DNA of 64,000 bases, taken from positions 248,001-312,000 of the forward strand of contig JBMNGH010000011.1 in assembly GCA_050949725.1 (NCBI GenBank). The letters are read 5' to 3'. The DNA is from JBMNGH01 sp050949725. Lineage in GTDB: Bacteria; Bacillota; Thermosediminibacteria; Thermosediminibacterales; Tepidanaerobacteraceae. The position numbers were made by a program, and so were the translations under genes. Under the pieces are notes generated by a model. That model was not told where the DNA came from, searched no databases, and saw only the letters and a program-made list of their open reading frames with translations. This document shows positions 38,508 through 46,979 of the stretch, piece after piece (position 1 is the stretch's first letter; each line of letters starts with the position of its first letter).

Positions 38508-38585
38508 TTGCTTGTCTTTCTTGACGGAAAGGTTATGAGTCAATGGTGGGAATTGAGATATAAAAAATATGATTTTTCATTATTG

Positions 38586-38627
38586 CGGGAGCTGCAAAAC
38601 CGTTAATTTGCGGCACCCGATTTTTTT
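38586..38627 (+). terminator. Terminator-like hairpin left of the RM module
   Basis: CGGG (38586-38589) with CCCG (38616-38619), inner TGCAAA/TTTGCG arms, then seven T residues. May end the AOR transcript. Confidence 0.6.
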
Positions 38628-38765
38628 ATTTCACACCAAACCGTATGTATTCGAATACGTTGCAGGTATTTGATTATGTATGAGATGCCCCTGCAGGGAG
38701 TGATTGAAAGAGAATTTAAAGGAATTCGTAAATCTTTGACGAAATAAAACCTATACCACAGCTTA

Positions 38766-38774
38766 TGATATAAT
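38766..38774 (+). promoter_or_regulatory. Extended -10 promoter of the RM operon
   Basis: TGATATAAT (TGn plus TATAAT) 39 bp upstream of the methyltransferase start; no good -35. Confidence 0.45.
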
Positions 38775-38812
38775 GACTAAAAGATTTATACGAGCTTAGG
38801 ACGTGATAAAAG

Positions 38813-39772
38813 ATGCAAAACAGTGAATTAAAATTATATGATAAAAAAAGCACACTTAAAAAAGAAGCTAAACCGTTTGTAAAATGGGCTGGTGGCAAAA
38901 CCCAGTTATTAGAAGAGCTGGCCAGCAGGTTGCCTTCGAGAATAAAGACTTCAAATACTATTGAAAGATATGTAGAACCGTTTGTGGGTGGCGGCGCCTT
39001 TTTTCTTTATTTAAAAAACAATTACGATGTAAAAGAGGCGTTTCTATATGATATTAATATGGAATTAATTGTGGGGTATAAAGCCATTCAAAATGATGTT
39101 GATGATTTGGTTTGCGAGCTGGGAAAAATCGAAAAAGAATATATAAAATTAACTGAAACCGAGAGGAAAAAATATTATTACAGAACTAGAGATGATTATA
39201 ACGAGCAGCAAGAAACTTTTGATTTTGAAAATTATAATAGCAACTGGATAAAAAGAGCAGCTTATTTAATATTTTTAAATAAAACCTGCTTTAACGGTCT
39301 GTTCAGACAAAACAAAAAAGGAAAGTTTAATGTGCCCTTTGGTAGGTACAAAAACCCCACTATCTGCGATAAGGAAAATTTGTTCAAGGTTCATGAAACA
39401 CTAAAAAATACTCATATATTTGCTGCAGATTTTAAAGAAAGCAAAAATTTTATCACAAAAAATACACTGGTATATTTTGATCCGCCATACCGACCATTAA
39501 ATAAAACATCCAACTTTACAAGTTACGATAAAAATGGTTTTACCGATGAGGAGCAAATAAGGCTATCTTGTTTTTATAAAGAAATGGATAAAAAGGGTGC
39601 TTTCTTGCTCTTAAGCAATTCCGATCCTAAAAATGTAGACATAAATGATGATTTTTTTGATTGTCTTTATGCCAATTATAAAATAGAACGGGTAAATGCT
39701 AAGAGGTCAATTAATTGCGATTCTGCAAAACGGGGAAATATTACAGAGCTGCTTATAAGAAATTATACTTGA
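38813..39772 (+). CDS. DNA adenine methyltransferase, Dam/DpnM type (GATC)
   Basis: A 319-residue class alpha N6-adenine methyltransferase. Motif X FVKWAGGKTQLLEEL, motif I YVEPFVGGGAFFLYL and motif IV VYFDPPYRPL appear in the alpha order, with the family block AYLIFLNKTCFNGLFR between. GGACGTG precedes ATG 38813. It is the protecting enzyme of the adjacent DpnII-like nuclease, so GATC is the expected site. Visibly richer in A+T than the AOR gene, as is the whole module, suggesting transfer. Confidence 0.93.
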   Translation: MQNSELKLYDKKSTLKKEAKPFVKWAGGKTQLLEELASRLPSRIKTSNTIERYVEPFVGGGAFFLYLKNNYDVKEAFLYDINMELIVGYKAIQNDVDDLVCELGKIEKEYIKLTETERKKYYYRTRDDYNEQQETFDFENYNSNWIKRAAYLIFLNKTCFNGLFRQNKKGKFNVPFGRYKNPTICDKENLFKVHETLKNTHIFAADFKESKNFITKNTLVYFDPPYRPLNKTSNFTSYDKNGFTDEEQIRLSCFYKEMDKKGAFLLLSNSDPKNVDINDDFFDCLYANYKIERVNAKRSINCDSAKRGNITELLIRNYT

Positions 39773-39791
39773 AAGTATGGGGGTCTTTTGC

Positions 39792-40715
39792 GTGAACTTA
39801 TTGTATTTTAAAAAACTAGAAGTTGACAGGCCTGAAGCTATTTTAAATAAGTTTTATCACACATTGATAAATACAAATAGAGGTTACAATTTTTTTGTTG
39901 ATTGGGATAAGGTCAAAAGACATGTGGAGGAATATAAAATCGAGTTTAACATCTTAAATACCCTGATAGGAAGTGAAAATTTTGATACGGATTTGAAAAA
40001 CATTTTGACGGAATATCCTCAGGTTCTCCCGGCAATTCCAATTTTGTTGGCGATAAGAGACCAGAAATTCGAAGTTGTTAAAGATTTTATAGATGATAAT
40101 TCAGATACGATCATATACGATTTTAGAAAGAGAAAATTAAGCTCTGAAGAAATCGATGTAATCATCGAATTTTTTTATAAAACTGGTTTAAAGCGGTTCT
40201 TCCTTGAGATGTCTTCAAAGTGTATACAGGATTATGCAACAGGTGTTGAAGTCGGCATGGATACAAATGCCAGAAAAAATAGAAGCGGCAGTGCAATGGA
40301 AATGGCTTTAAAGCCTATTGTTGAAAACATAATCGCAAAACAAAAATCCTTATATACAGTGTTATTTCAAAAGAAATTTAAATATCTTGAGGATAATTAT
40401 AACTTCAAAGTAAACTCTTCCATAAGAAACAGAAAGGCTGACTTCATAATTATTAAAAATAGAAACAAAGTGATCAATATTGAAGTAAACTTTTTTTCCG
40501 GGTCCGGTTCTAAACCCCAGGAAATAGTGGATTCTTACATAGAAAGACAAAATGAATTAAGAGAGAATGGTTTTGAATTTATTTGGATAACTGACGGTAT
40601 TGGTTGGAGAGAACAGAAAAACCAGATAGAAAAGGGGTTTGCAAAAATAGATTATTTGTTGAACCTTCACTTTGTTCGCATTGGATTATTGGAGGAATTC
40701 TTATGGAGGATATAA
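39792..40715 (+). CDS. DpnII/MboI-type restriction endonuclease
   Basis: A type II nuclease of about 307 residues that should cut unmethylated GATC. It shares with DpnII the block YATGVEVGMDTNARKNRSG followed by SAMEM, and the region with the likely catalytic residues RKADFIIIKNRNKVINIEVN then FFSGSGSKPQEI, and WITDGIGW near the end. GTG 39792 has GGGGG eight bases upstream; ATG 39777 is in frame 15 bases earlier and cannot be excluded. Overlaps the next methyltransferase by 13 bp. Confidence 0.9.
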   Translation: MNLLYFKKLEVDRPEAILNKFYHTLINTNRGYNFFVDWDKVKRHVEEYKIEFNILNTLIGSENFDTDLKNILTEYPQVLPAIPILLAIRDQKFEVVKDFIDDNSDTIIYDFRKRKLSSEEIDVIIEFFYKTGLKRFFLEMSSKCIQDYATGVEVGMDTNARKNRSGSAMEMALKPIVENIIAKQKSLYTVLFQKKFKYLEDNYNFKVNSSIRNRKADFIIIKNRNKVINIEVNFFSGSGSKPQEIVDSYIERQNELRENGFEFIWITDGIGWREQKNQIEKGFAKIDYLLNLHFVRIGLLEEFLWRI

Positions 40716-41476
40716 ACTTTAAAAAAGAGATTACAACAGTTTGGTCCTTTCCCGATAGAGGCAAATGGAAAACGCATAGCGGAAACTATCGAGGTAATTT
40801 TGCACCACAGATACCCAGGAACCTTATATTAAGATATTCCCAAGAAGGTGATACCGTATTAGATCCTATGGTAGGAAGTGGGACAACCCTCATAGAAACC
40901 AAGATATTAGGCAGGCGAGGTATAGGATTTGATATAAACCCTGAAGCTGTCAATATTACAAAGAAAAACCTTGAATTTGAAAGCAACTACAAGTTTCAGC
41001 AGTATGTGAAAACAGGTGACATAAGAAACTTGAGCGAAATAAGCGATTCAAGCATAGACCTTATAATAACCCACCCCCCGTACTTAAATATTATTAAATA
41101 TTCAAATGGCATTAATGGGGATTTGTCAAATATTTCCGGAGTGAAGAAGTTTTGCGATGAGCTGGAAAGAGGAGTTAAAGAACTGTATAGAGTGTTAAAA
41201 GAAGACAAATACTGCGGGATATTGATAGGTGATACAAGAAAAAATCGCCATTACGTGCCTCTATCATTTTATGTAATGAAGCTTTTCCTGAAAAACGGAT
41301 TTGTCTTAAAGGAGGATATTATAAAAGTTCAACATAATTGCAAATCCACTCCATACTGGGAAAGACAAGTTGAAAAATACAACTTTTATCTTATTATGCA
41401 TGAGCATTTGTTTGTTTTCAGAAAACCTAAAAAAGGTGAGGATTTAAGTAGAATTAGATACAGTATGGGGTTGTAG
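40703..41476 (+). CDS. Second DNA methyltransferase of the RM module
   Basis: A 257-residue SAM-dependent DNA methyltransferase. Motif I DPMVGSGTTLIETKILGRR precedes motif IV ITHPPYLNIIKYS, so the order is gamma-like. DpnA of the classic DpnII system is, as I remember it, of the beta order with DPPY. The THPPY core resembles N4-cytosine or N6-adenine enzymes. TGGAGG precedes ATG 40703; the frame opens earlier at 40604 inside the nuclease gene. It may modify a different base or site, or hemimethylated DNA; the target is unknown. Confidence 0.85.
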   Translation: MEDINFKKEITTVWSFPDRGKWKTHSGNYRGNFAPQIPRNLILRYSQEGDTVLDPMVGSGTTLIETKILGRRGIGFDINPEAVNITKKNLEFESNYKFQQYVKTGDIRNLSEISDSSIDLIITHPPYLNIIKYSNGINGDLSNISGVKKFCDELERGVKELYRVLKEDKYCGILIGDTRKNRHYVPLSFYVMKLFLKNGFVLKEDIIKVQHNCKSTPYWERQVEKYNFYLIMHEHLFVFRKPKKGEDLSRIRYSMGL

Positions 41477-41562
41477 AGTAAAGGGATTAGCAAAGCACGA
41501 GTTACCTCAGCCTTATATTTGATACAGCCAGTCGCGCCAATTATGAAAGCAAAGGCAGGGGC

Positions 41563-41593
41563 TTTATCATTAATAAGGCTTTTGTTGTAGGGT
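41563..41593 (+). repeat. Right copy of 31-bp direct repeat flanking the RM module
   Basis: Identical to 38477-38507. Lies 94 bp upstream of the oadB start. Confidence 0.95.
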
Positions 41594-41646
41594 ATCATTT
41601 TTTATCGAATTTAGGCCTTAATTGATATTTGCCTTTGCACGAAATG

Positions 41647-41655
41647 TGTTATAAT
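41647..41655 (+). promoter_or_regulatory. Extended -10 promoter of oadB
   Basis: TGTTATAAT with a TG extension; -35 candidates TTGCCT (41629) or TTGATA (41622) are poorly spaced. Confidence 0.4.
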
Positions 41656-41686
41656 GTATTCTGGTTGGGGAAAGGAGAAATCGGAC

Positions 41687-42790
41687 TTGCAAGAATTACT
41701 TATCGGTATAACTAATCTCAGTATCTATCAGGTTATAATGTTCATCATCGGTGGAGTGCTAATATATCTTGCAATTGAAAAAGAGTATGAACCCATGCTT
41801 CTGCTACCTATAGGGTTTGGTGCTATACTTGCAAATATACCATTTTCATCTGCAATAGGGGAAGAGGGGTATTTAACTATTTTGTTTAATGCAGGTATCT
41901 TGACTGAACTTTTTCCAATACTCATATTTATCGCCGTAGGTGCGATGATTGATTTCAAACCATTGCTTCAGCAGCCTTTTATGTTATTTTTTGGGGCAGC
42001 GGCCCAATTTGGGATATTCTTTACAATGTCAATGGCTGCTTTGCTTGGATTCAGCCTTAAAGAGGCAGCGTCTATCGGTATTATAGGGGCTGCTGATGGC
42101 CCAACTTCAATATTTGTGGCAACTAGATTTGCCAGACATTTGCTGGCCCCCATTTCGGTGGCTGCCTATTCGTATATGGCTCTTGTTCCGATCATTCAAC
42201 CGCCTGTCATAAAGTTTTTAACGACACCGCAGGAAAGAAAAATTCATATGAAGCCTTATTTTGACAGGAAAATATCCAAAAAAGTGGAGGTCCTTTTTCC
42301 AATAGTTATTACAATAATTGCGGGAATCCTTGCTCCAATAAGTGTTGCTCTAATCGGTTCTTTAATGTTTGGCAATCTCATCAGGGTATCAGGAGTGCTA
42401 GAAAGGCTTTCTAAATCTGCTCAAAATGAATTGGCCAATCTTGTTACTCTTCTCCTCGGGATAACAATTGGTTCAACGATGACCGCAGCCGATTTTTTGA
42501 ATGGGACAACCCTCATGATAATTGGCATGGGGTTAGTTGCTTTTATATTTGATACAGCGGGTGGTGTTATATTTGCAAAGGTATTAAATCTGTTTTTGAA
42601 AGATAAAATCAATCCTATGGTTGGAGCCTGCGGGATATCTGCTTTTCCTATGTCCTCAAGGGTAGTGCAAAAAATGGCTCAAAAAGATGACCCTTCAAAC
42701 TTTATATTAATGCAAGCTGCCGGGGCCAATGTTTCCGGTCAAATAGGGTCTATCATTGCAGGCAGCCTGATTTTAACATTGGTGAAATAG
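41687..42790 (+). CDS. oadB: Na+-translocating decarboxylase beta subunit
   Basis: A 367-residue membrane pump subunit of the OadB/GcdB family, coupling decarboxylation of a carboxyl-biotin to sodium export. The conserved region GAADGPTSIFVATRFA in the middle, GFGAILANIPFSSA near the N-terminus and the late GACGISAFPMSSRVVQ are visible, with about ten helices. TTG 41687 has AAAGGAG upstream; the frame opens at 41654 within the promoter. Alpha and biotin-carrier genes are not in the window, so partners must be elsewhere. Confidence 0.92.
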   Translation: MQELLIGITNLSIYQVIMFIIGGVLIYLAIEKEYEPMLLLPIGFGAILANIPFSSAIGEEGYLTILFNAGILTELFPILIFIAVGAMIDFKPLLQQPFMLFFGAAAQFGIFFTMSMAALLGFSLKEAASIGIIGAADGPTSIFVATRFARHLLAPISVAAYSYMALVPIIQPPVIKFLTTPQERKIHMKPYFDRKISKKVEVLFPIVITIIAGILAPISVALIGSLMFGNLIRVSGVLERLSKSAQNELANLVTLLLGITIGSTMTAADFLNGTTLMIIGMGLVAFIFDTAGGVIFAKVLNLFLKDKINPMVGACGISAFPMSSRVVQKMAQKDDPSNFILMQAAGANVSGQIGSIIAGSLILTLVK

Positions 42791-42806
42791 ATGGAAGGTG
42801 TAATAA

Positions 42807-42917
42807 ATGAATGTATTTTTTGAGACCTTACAAATTATGGGCAATGGCATGCTTGGGGTTTTTATCTCCATACTAGTCGTTTACGGTATGATTTCAATAC
42901 TCAACAAAATTTTTTAA
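42807..42917 (+). CDS. Mini OadG-like small subunit
   Basis: A 36-residue single-helix protein starting MNVFFETLQIMGNGMLG, with a hydrophobic core GVFISILVVYGMISIL and a short basic end. GGAAGGTG precedes ATG 42807, 16 bp behind oadB. Very short OadG-related subunits are known beside oadB genes in Clostridia. Size, helix position and gene order fit that class. Confidence 0.75.
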   Translation: MNVFFETLQIMGNGMLGVFISILVVYGMISILNKIF

Positions 42918-42951
42918 GAGATTTATTTTATGGACAAGCTGATATTATAAG

Positions 42952-43013
42952 ATAAGAACCCCACCCGACAACGCAATCAAAGATTGCTGTCGGGTCCCGG
43001 GAACCTTGTTGTT
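42952..43013 (-). repeat. Dispersed 62-bp hairpin repeat, copy B
   Basis: Reverse orientation relative to copy A. Holds the perfect hairpin ACCCGACA...TGTCGGGT with inner CAATC/GATTG. Located between the convergent oadG-like and dinB genes. Confidence 0.88.
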
Positions 43014-43071
43014 TTACAGTAACAGGCATGCCTCATTTTATTTAATTGATTTTGAGTAGCCTATTTTCTTG

Positions 43072-44319
43072 TCAGAAATTTCCCTGCTTTAGGGCGAAGT
43101 TTGGAAGAGTGACAACATCCGTTCTTTGTTTCGGCATTTTTATGTCTCCTAAGAGGGAGGCGTAGGATATGGCCCTCTTACCGTATTTTTTTCTTATATC
43201 ATATATTGTATTTTCTAGTCTCTCTAACCTTTCATGTTTCTTAATATCATCGAGTAAGTGAAGTTGATAAGGCCTGTTTATTGACATTAATCCTATAGCT
43301 CGTATTGTCAGCGAGCGGATGGTGTTTTTCCAGTCGTAGTTTTTGCGGAAAAGTTCCATAGCCGTTTCCGTCAGTTCCATAGAGACATATGTGGGGTATT
43401 TAGTAGGCATTTGATACTGTTTGGAATAAAGCTCATTGTCTCTTACGGTAATTTGAACACCTGTTGCCAAAAGACCGTTGTCGATTAGTCGTTTGGAAAC
43501 ATCCTGGGATAATTCATGGAATATCCTTTTCACCTCAAATTCGTTTATCAAATCTTGTCTGCAAGTTATGCCATGACCGATTGTTTTAATCGGGGCTTTA
43601 TAGTGGTAATCACTCACCCTGGAGTTGTCTCTTCCATTTGCATAGTTCCATAAGGCGACCCCGTTGATCCCCAATAGCCTCTTTAAAAAATCGGGATCTG
43701 TATTTGCAAGATCACCCAATGTATTTATCCCACATCTTTTCAATTTAAAGGCTGTGGCCTTACCTATGCCGATCATTTCACTAGTTGGAAGTCTCCAAAC
43801 GATTTCTTTAAAGTTTTGTTTAGTTATGACAGTTGTTGCGTCTGGTTTTTTCATATCGCTTCCCAATTTGGCAAATACTTTATTAAAACTTACCCCTACA
43901 GATACAGTAATCCCTAATTCCTTTTTTATCCTTGAACGGATTTCATCAGCTATGGTTTTGCCGTCTCCAAATAATTTACTTCCACTCACGTCAATCCAAC
44001 ACTCGTCTAGGCCGAAGCTTTCTACCTGGTTGCTGTAGCTGTAATATATTTGCTGGGCAAGCCTGGAATGCTTTAAATATTCGTCATAATGAGGGGGTAC
44101 TATCAGTAGGTCGGGGCATTTTTGTTTTGCTTGCCAGATTACTTCACCGGTCTTTATTCCAAATGCTTTAGCTTCTTGTGATTTTGCGAGCACAATGCCG
44201 TGACGGTCTTCTTGAGAGCCACATACCGCCAGAGGTTTCCCCTTCCATTCGGGATGAAGTTTTATTTCGATTGATGCGTAGCAATTATTCATGTCGCAAT
44301 GCAATATAGTCCTGTCCAT
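43072..44319 (-). CDS. dinB: Y-family DNA polymerase (DinB/Pol IV-like)
   Basis: A 415-residue translesion polymerase. Catalytic carboxylates in ILHCDMNNCYASIE and FGLDECWIDVSG; finger/palm motif SVGVSFNKVFAKLGSDMKKP; helix-hairpin-helix MIGIGKATAFKLKRCGI; little-finger domain with KTIGHGITC. ATG 44319 has AAGGAG eight bases upstream; the frame opens at GTG 44337, ahead of that site. It is driven by a strong promoter whose spacer holds a palindrome, divergent from an XRE/ImmA pair, so expression is probably damage-inducible. Confidence 0.93.
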   Translation of the reverse strand: MDRTILHCDMNNCYASIEIKLHPEWKGKPLAVCGSQEDRHGIVLAKSQEAKAFGIKTGEVIWQAKQKCPDLLIVPPHYDEYLKHSRLAQQIYYSYSNQVESFGLDECWIDVSGSKLFGDGKTIADEIRSRIKKELGITVSVGVSFNKVFAKLGSDMKKPDATTVITKQNFKEIVWRLPTSEMIGIGKATAFKLKRCGINTLGDLANTDPDFLKRLLGINGVALWNYANGRDNSRVSDYHYKAPIKTIGHGITCRQDLINEFEVKRIFHELSQDVSKRLIDNGLLATGVQITVRDNELYSKQYQMPTKYPTYVSMELTETAMELFRKNYDWKNTIRSLTIRAIGLMSINRPYQLHLLDDIKKHERLERLENTIYDIRKKYGKRAISYASLLGDIKMPKQRTDVVTLPNFALKQGNF

Positions 44320-44385
44320 CTTTTTTCTCCTTGACACATACGCACATTATACATTACAATATATGCAAGCAATTTGCGTAAATAC

Positions 44386-44414
44386 ATTATACGAACAATT
44401 AATTCGTATGTCAA
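44386..44414 (-). promoter_or_regulatory. dinB promoter with operator palindrome in the spacer
   Basis: On the reverse strand: TTGACA (complement of 44409-44414), 17-bp spacer, TATAAT (complement of 44386-44391), a consensus sigma-A promoter. The palindrome ATACGAA-N7-TTCGTAT (44389-44409) fills the spacer, so a bound repressor would block polymerase. Further half-sites TACGCA and TGCGTA lie near 44339 and 44375. The likely repressor is the XRE protein encoded at 44464. Confidence 0.75.
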
Positions 44415-44463
44415 GTCTAATTTCTAATTAATGCGCACATAAAGCGCTGCCAGGAGGTATAAC

Positions 44464-44886
44464 ATGAAATTTGGAGATAAACTTAGAAAGTTGAGGGAAC
44501 AGAGAAACTTGACACAATCTGAATTGTCTCAAAAGGCCGGTGTTTCTCTGCGAACGGTTCAGTACTATGAATCCGGAAAAAGGTACCCACAGAAAAGAGA
44601 GATTTACAGCACCTTGGCTGATATCTTCGATGTAGATGTCAATTATCTCTTGACAGAGGGAGAAGAGTTTGTGGCTGTTGCAAGGGAGGAGTATGGATAT
44701 AGAGGTGCAAAGGGAGCCGAAAAATTAATCAATGGGGCAAGGGCACTGTTTGCAGGTGGGGAATTGTCGGATGAGGATAAACAGGCTGTGCTAATCGCTC
44801 TTCAAGAGGCTTATTTTGAAGCGAAAAGGGAGAACAAAAAATACACACCTAAAAAATACCGAAAAGGGAATGAAAATGATAAATAA
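44464..44886 (+). CDS. XRE-family repressor (ImmR-like)
   Basis: A 140-residue regulator. The helix-turn-helix (about 5-60) shows LRKLREQRNLTQSELSQKAG then VSLRTVQYYESGKRYPQK. The rest is helical and may dimerise. AGGAGG precedes ATG 44464. It overlaps the ImmA-type gene by 11 bp. The arrangement matches the ImmR/ImmA switches of ICEBs1-like elements, in which the protease cuts the repressor after DNA damage. Here the divergent target is dinB rather than a mobile element. Confidence 0.88.
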   Translation: MKFGDKLRKLREQRNLTQSELSQKAGVSLRTVQYYESGKRYPQKREIYSTLADIFDVDVNYLLTEGEEFVAVAREEYGYRGAKGAEKLINGARALFAGGELSDEDKQAVLIALQEAYFEAKRENKKYTPKKYRKGNENDK

Positions 44887-45433
44887 TAGGATTTGTGAAA
44901 TAGCAAATCGGATAATTAGTAAGCACAAGTCGAGAGATCCATTTGAGATAGCAAAAGGTATGGGGATTAAGATTATCTATTTTGATAGAAAGACAAAATT
45001 ATTAGGAATGTACCATGTGATTGAACGAAACCGTTTTATTTTTCTTAATCCTTATATTGACGAGTATACGAAAAAAATGGTCATGGCCCATGAACTTGGG
45101 CATGATACATTACATCGCGAATTGGCAAAGCGTGAAGGGTTTAAAGAATATGAAATCTTTGATGTGAAATCTGCGGCAGAATACGAGGCGAACGTGTTTG
45201 CGGCACATCTGTTGCTAGATGACCGTGAAATTATAGACATGGCTCGAAAGGGTTACGACGATGTTCGGATTGCCGGAGAGCTGGGGGTCAATATCAACAT
45301 GCTTCTGTTTAAGATTCGGGAGATGAACCGAAATGGGGCAGGCTTTCGTTTAAGGGATATTCCCAGAGCTGATTTTTTTGGACATATGGATGGCAAGCAT
45401 TATACGGAGATATCTAAGACCACTTTTGTATAA
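44876..45433 (+). CDS. ImmA/IrrE-type metallopeptidase
   Basis: A 185-residue zinc protease. HExxH motif in VMAHELGHDTLHRE (about residue 66), followed by the conserved EYEANVFAAHLLL glutamate helix. ATG 44876 has GGGA upstream and overlaps the XRE gene, so the two are cotranslated. Known relatives (ImmA, IrrE/PprI) cleave an XRE-type repressor in response to DNA damage. The adjacent XRE protein is the obvious substrate. Confidence 0.88.
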   Translation: MINNRICEIANRIISKHKSRDPFEIAKGMGIKIIYFDRKTKLLGMYHVIERNRFIFLNPYIDEYTKKMVMAHELGHDTLHRELAKREGFKEYEIFDVKSAAEYEANVFAAHLLLDDREIIDMARKGYDDVRIAGELGVNINMLLFKIREMNRNGAGFRLRDIPRADFFGHMDGKHYTEISKTTFV

Positions 45434-45640
45434 TTATAATCTTTTGTCTATTCAATTTTTTGCTTGAATTAGGTTGCTGTAAAAGCTATTAGCCGCGGGC
45501 GGAATTTTATAATGCAGGAAATGACGGATATTTGTCTAATTAATAATAAATCAATAAATCGTTTTATATAAAATTTACGACTATATAAATCATATATCAT
45601 GTTAATACACACATATTTGTGATGAAAAGAGGCGTGAACA

Positions 45641-46858
45641 TTGCGTGAATTTGCGGCTGTCATAATATCTTTTTCAGTAATTCCGATACTTATCAAAAGG
45701 AAGATGCCTATTGGTATCGCAATTTGCATATGTGCCGGTTCTATGGCTTTGTTAAGTGGTTTGACGATGGGGAGTATTCTGGGCGTAATAGTTGATATTT
45801 TTACCGACTTTAACAAGCTGCAGCAATTCATCGTGATATTGGAGGTAGGCATTTTAGGCAGGCTGTTGGGGCGATATAAGATCATAGATAGGGTTATACA
45901 ATATTTGACGAGGATCGTAAGAAGCAACAGGATAATATTGATGTTTATTCCTGCACTGGTTGGATTTTTACAAGTGCCAGGCGGTGCTATCATTTCCGCT
46001 CCTTTTGTTGACCGATTGGGGGGAGAGGCCAATATAACAAAAAGTAAACGTGCGATAATAAATGTGGTATTTAGGCATATTTCAATGCACATCATGCCGT
46101 ATTCAATCGGATTTTTACTGATTGCCTCTATAGCTCCGGAGATTTCCATTTATAAGATTATAGGCTTAAACAGCATTTTCGTTGTCTTTTACGTTATAAT
46201 GAGCTATTTTTTTTATATTCAAGAGGTTGAACTCGTCAAAGGACCTCCGCAGATAGATGTCCTGCCGAATTTAATAAACCTGCTAAAATACACTGCTCCG
46301 GTGTATGCGAGTGTGCTATTGAACCTTATATTCGGTGTACCGTTTTACATAGGAATGCTCGTCAATATTCTCATCGTATATCTTTTGAATCCCTCAAAAA
46401 AATTTGGCTTAGATATGTTGCGCTCTGTAAACGTAAACGTTTTGTATTCTCTTTTCGGGGTTCTTATTATTCAGGGAATAGTAAGGCAAATGGACAGTCT
46501 TACCGCATTTTTTTCCCTTGTCTTCAGTAACCCGAACACTATCTTGATCGGTATTGCAGGAGCATCCTTGTTTTTCGATTTTATAACAGGCTACCGTGCC
46601 ACTTCGATAGGTGTTGTGGTGCCGCTGCTGTTAACCCTGCCTATATCGGAAAATCGCCTGCTGCTGTACACTCATATGACTTTTGTTTGGGGTTTTTTAG
46701 GTTATTTCTTCTCACCGCTGCATCTGTGCCAGCTTTTCACCTGCGATTTTTTAGGAATTGCTGTCCATGATTTGTATAAGCATTATTACAAATTTTTCTT
46801 TAGCTTGGTCGGCTTCTTGGTTTTAACATATTTTTTGTTGGGAATTTGGCTTGTTTGA
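45641..46858 (+). CDS. DUF401-family membrane protein
   Basis: A 405-residue integral membrane protein with about ten helices. The block PALVGFLQVPGGAIISAPFVD and the late FDFITGYRATSIGVVVPLLL are typical of the DUF401 group, which is related to ion/carboxylate transporters. TTG 45641 follows GAGGCGTG. Stands alone; the substrate is unknown. Confidence 0.82.
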   Translation: MREFAAVIISFSVIPILIKRKMPIGIAICICAGSMALLSGLTMGSILGVIVDIFTDFNKLQQFIVILEVGILGRLLGRYKIIDRVIQYLTRIVRSNRIILMFIPALVGFLQVPGGAIISAPFVDRLGGEANITKSKRAIINVVFRHISMHIMPYSIGFLLIASIAPEISIYKIIGLNSIFVVFYVIMSYFFYIQEVELVKGPPQIDVLPNLINLLKYTAPVYASVLLNLIFGVPFYIGMLVNILIVYLLNPSKKFGLDMLRSVNVNVLYSLFGVLIIQGIVRQMDSLTAFFSLVFSNPNTILIGIAGASLFFDFITGYRATSIGVVVPLLLTLPISENRLLLYTHMTFVWGFLGYFFSPLHLCQLFTCDFLGIAVHDLYKHYYKFFFSLVGFLVLTYFLLGIWLV

Positions 46859-46979
46859 TCGTAAAGGTTAGCGATAGTTGGCAAAGAACGAAGGGTAATA
46901 CTTTTTCTACTGTTTTGTTTTCTTGTTTTTAAGCCGTTTAAGAGTAAATAAAAGACGGTCGCCCGTTAGAATACGGTTT

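Noticed and set aside
45469..46149. 226-codon reverse-strand frame over the DUF401 gene
   Set aside because: Antisense to a clear membrane protein; no ribosome site or family signature.
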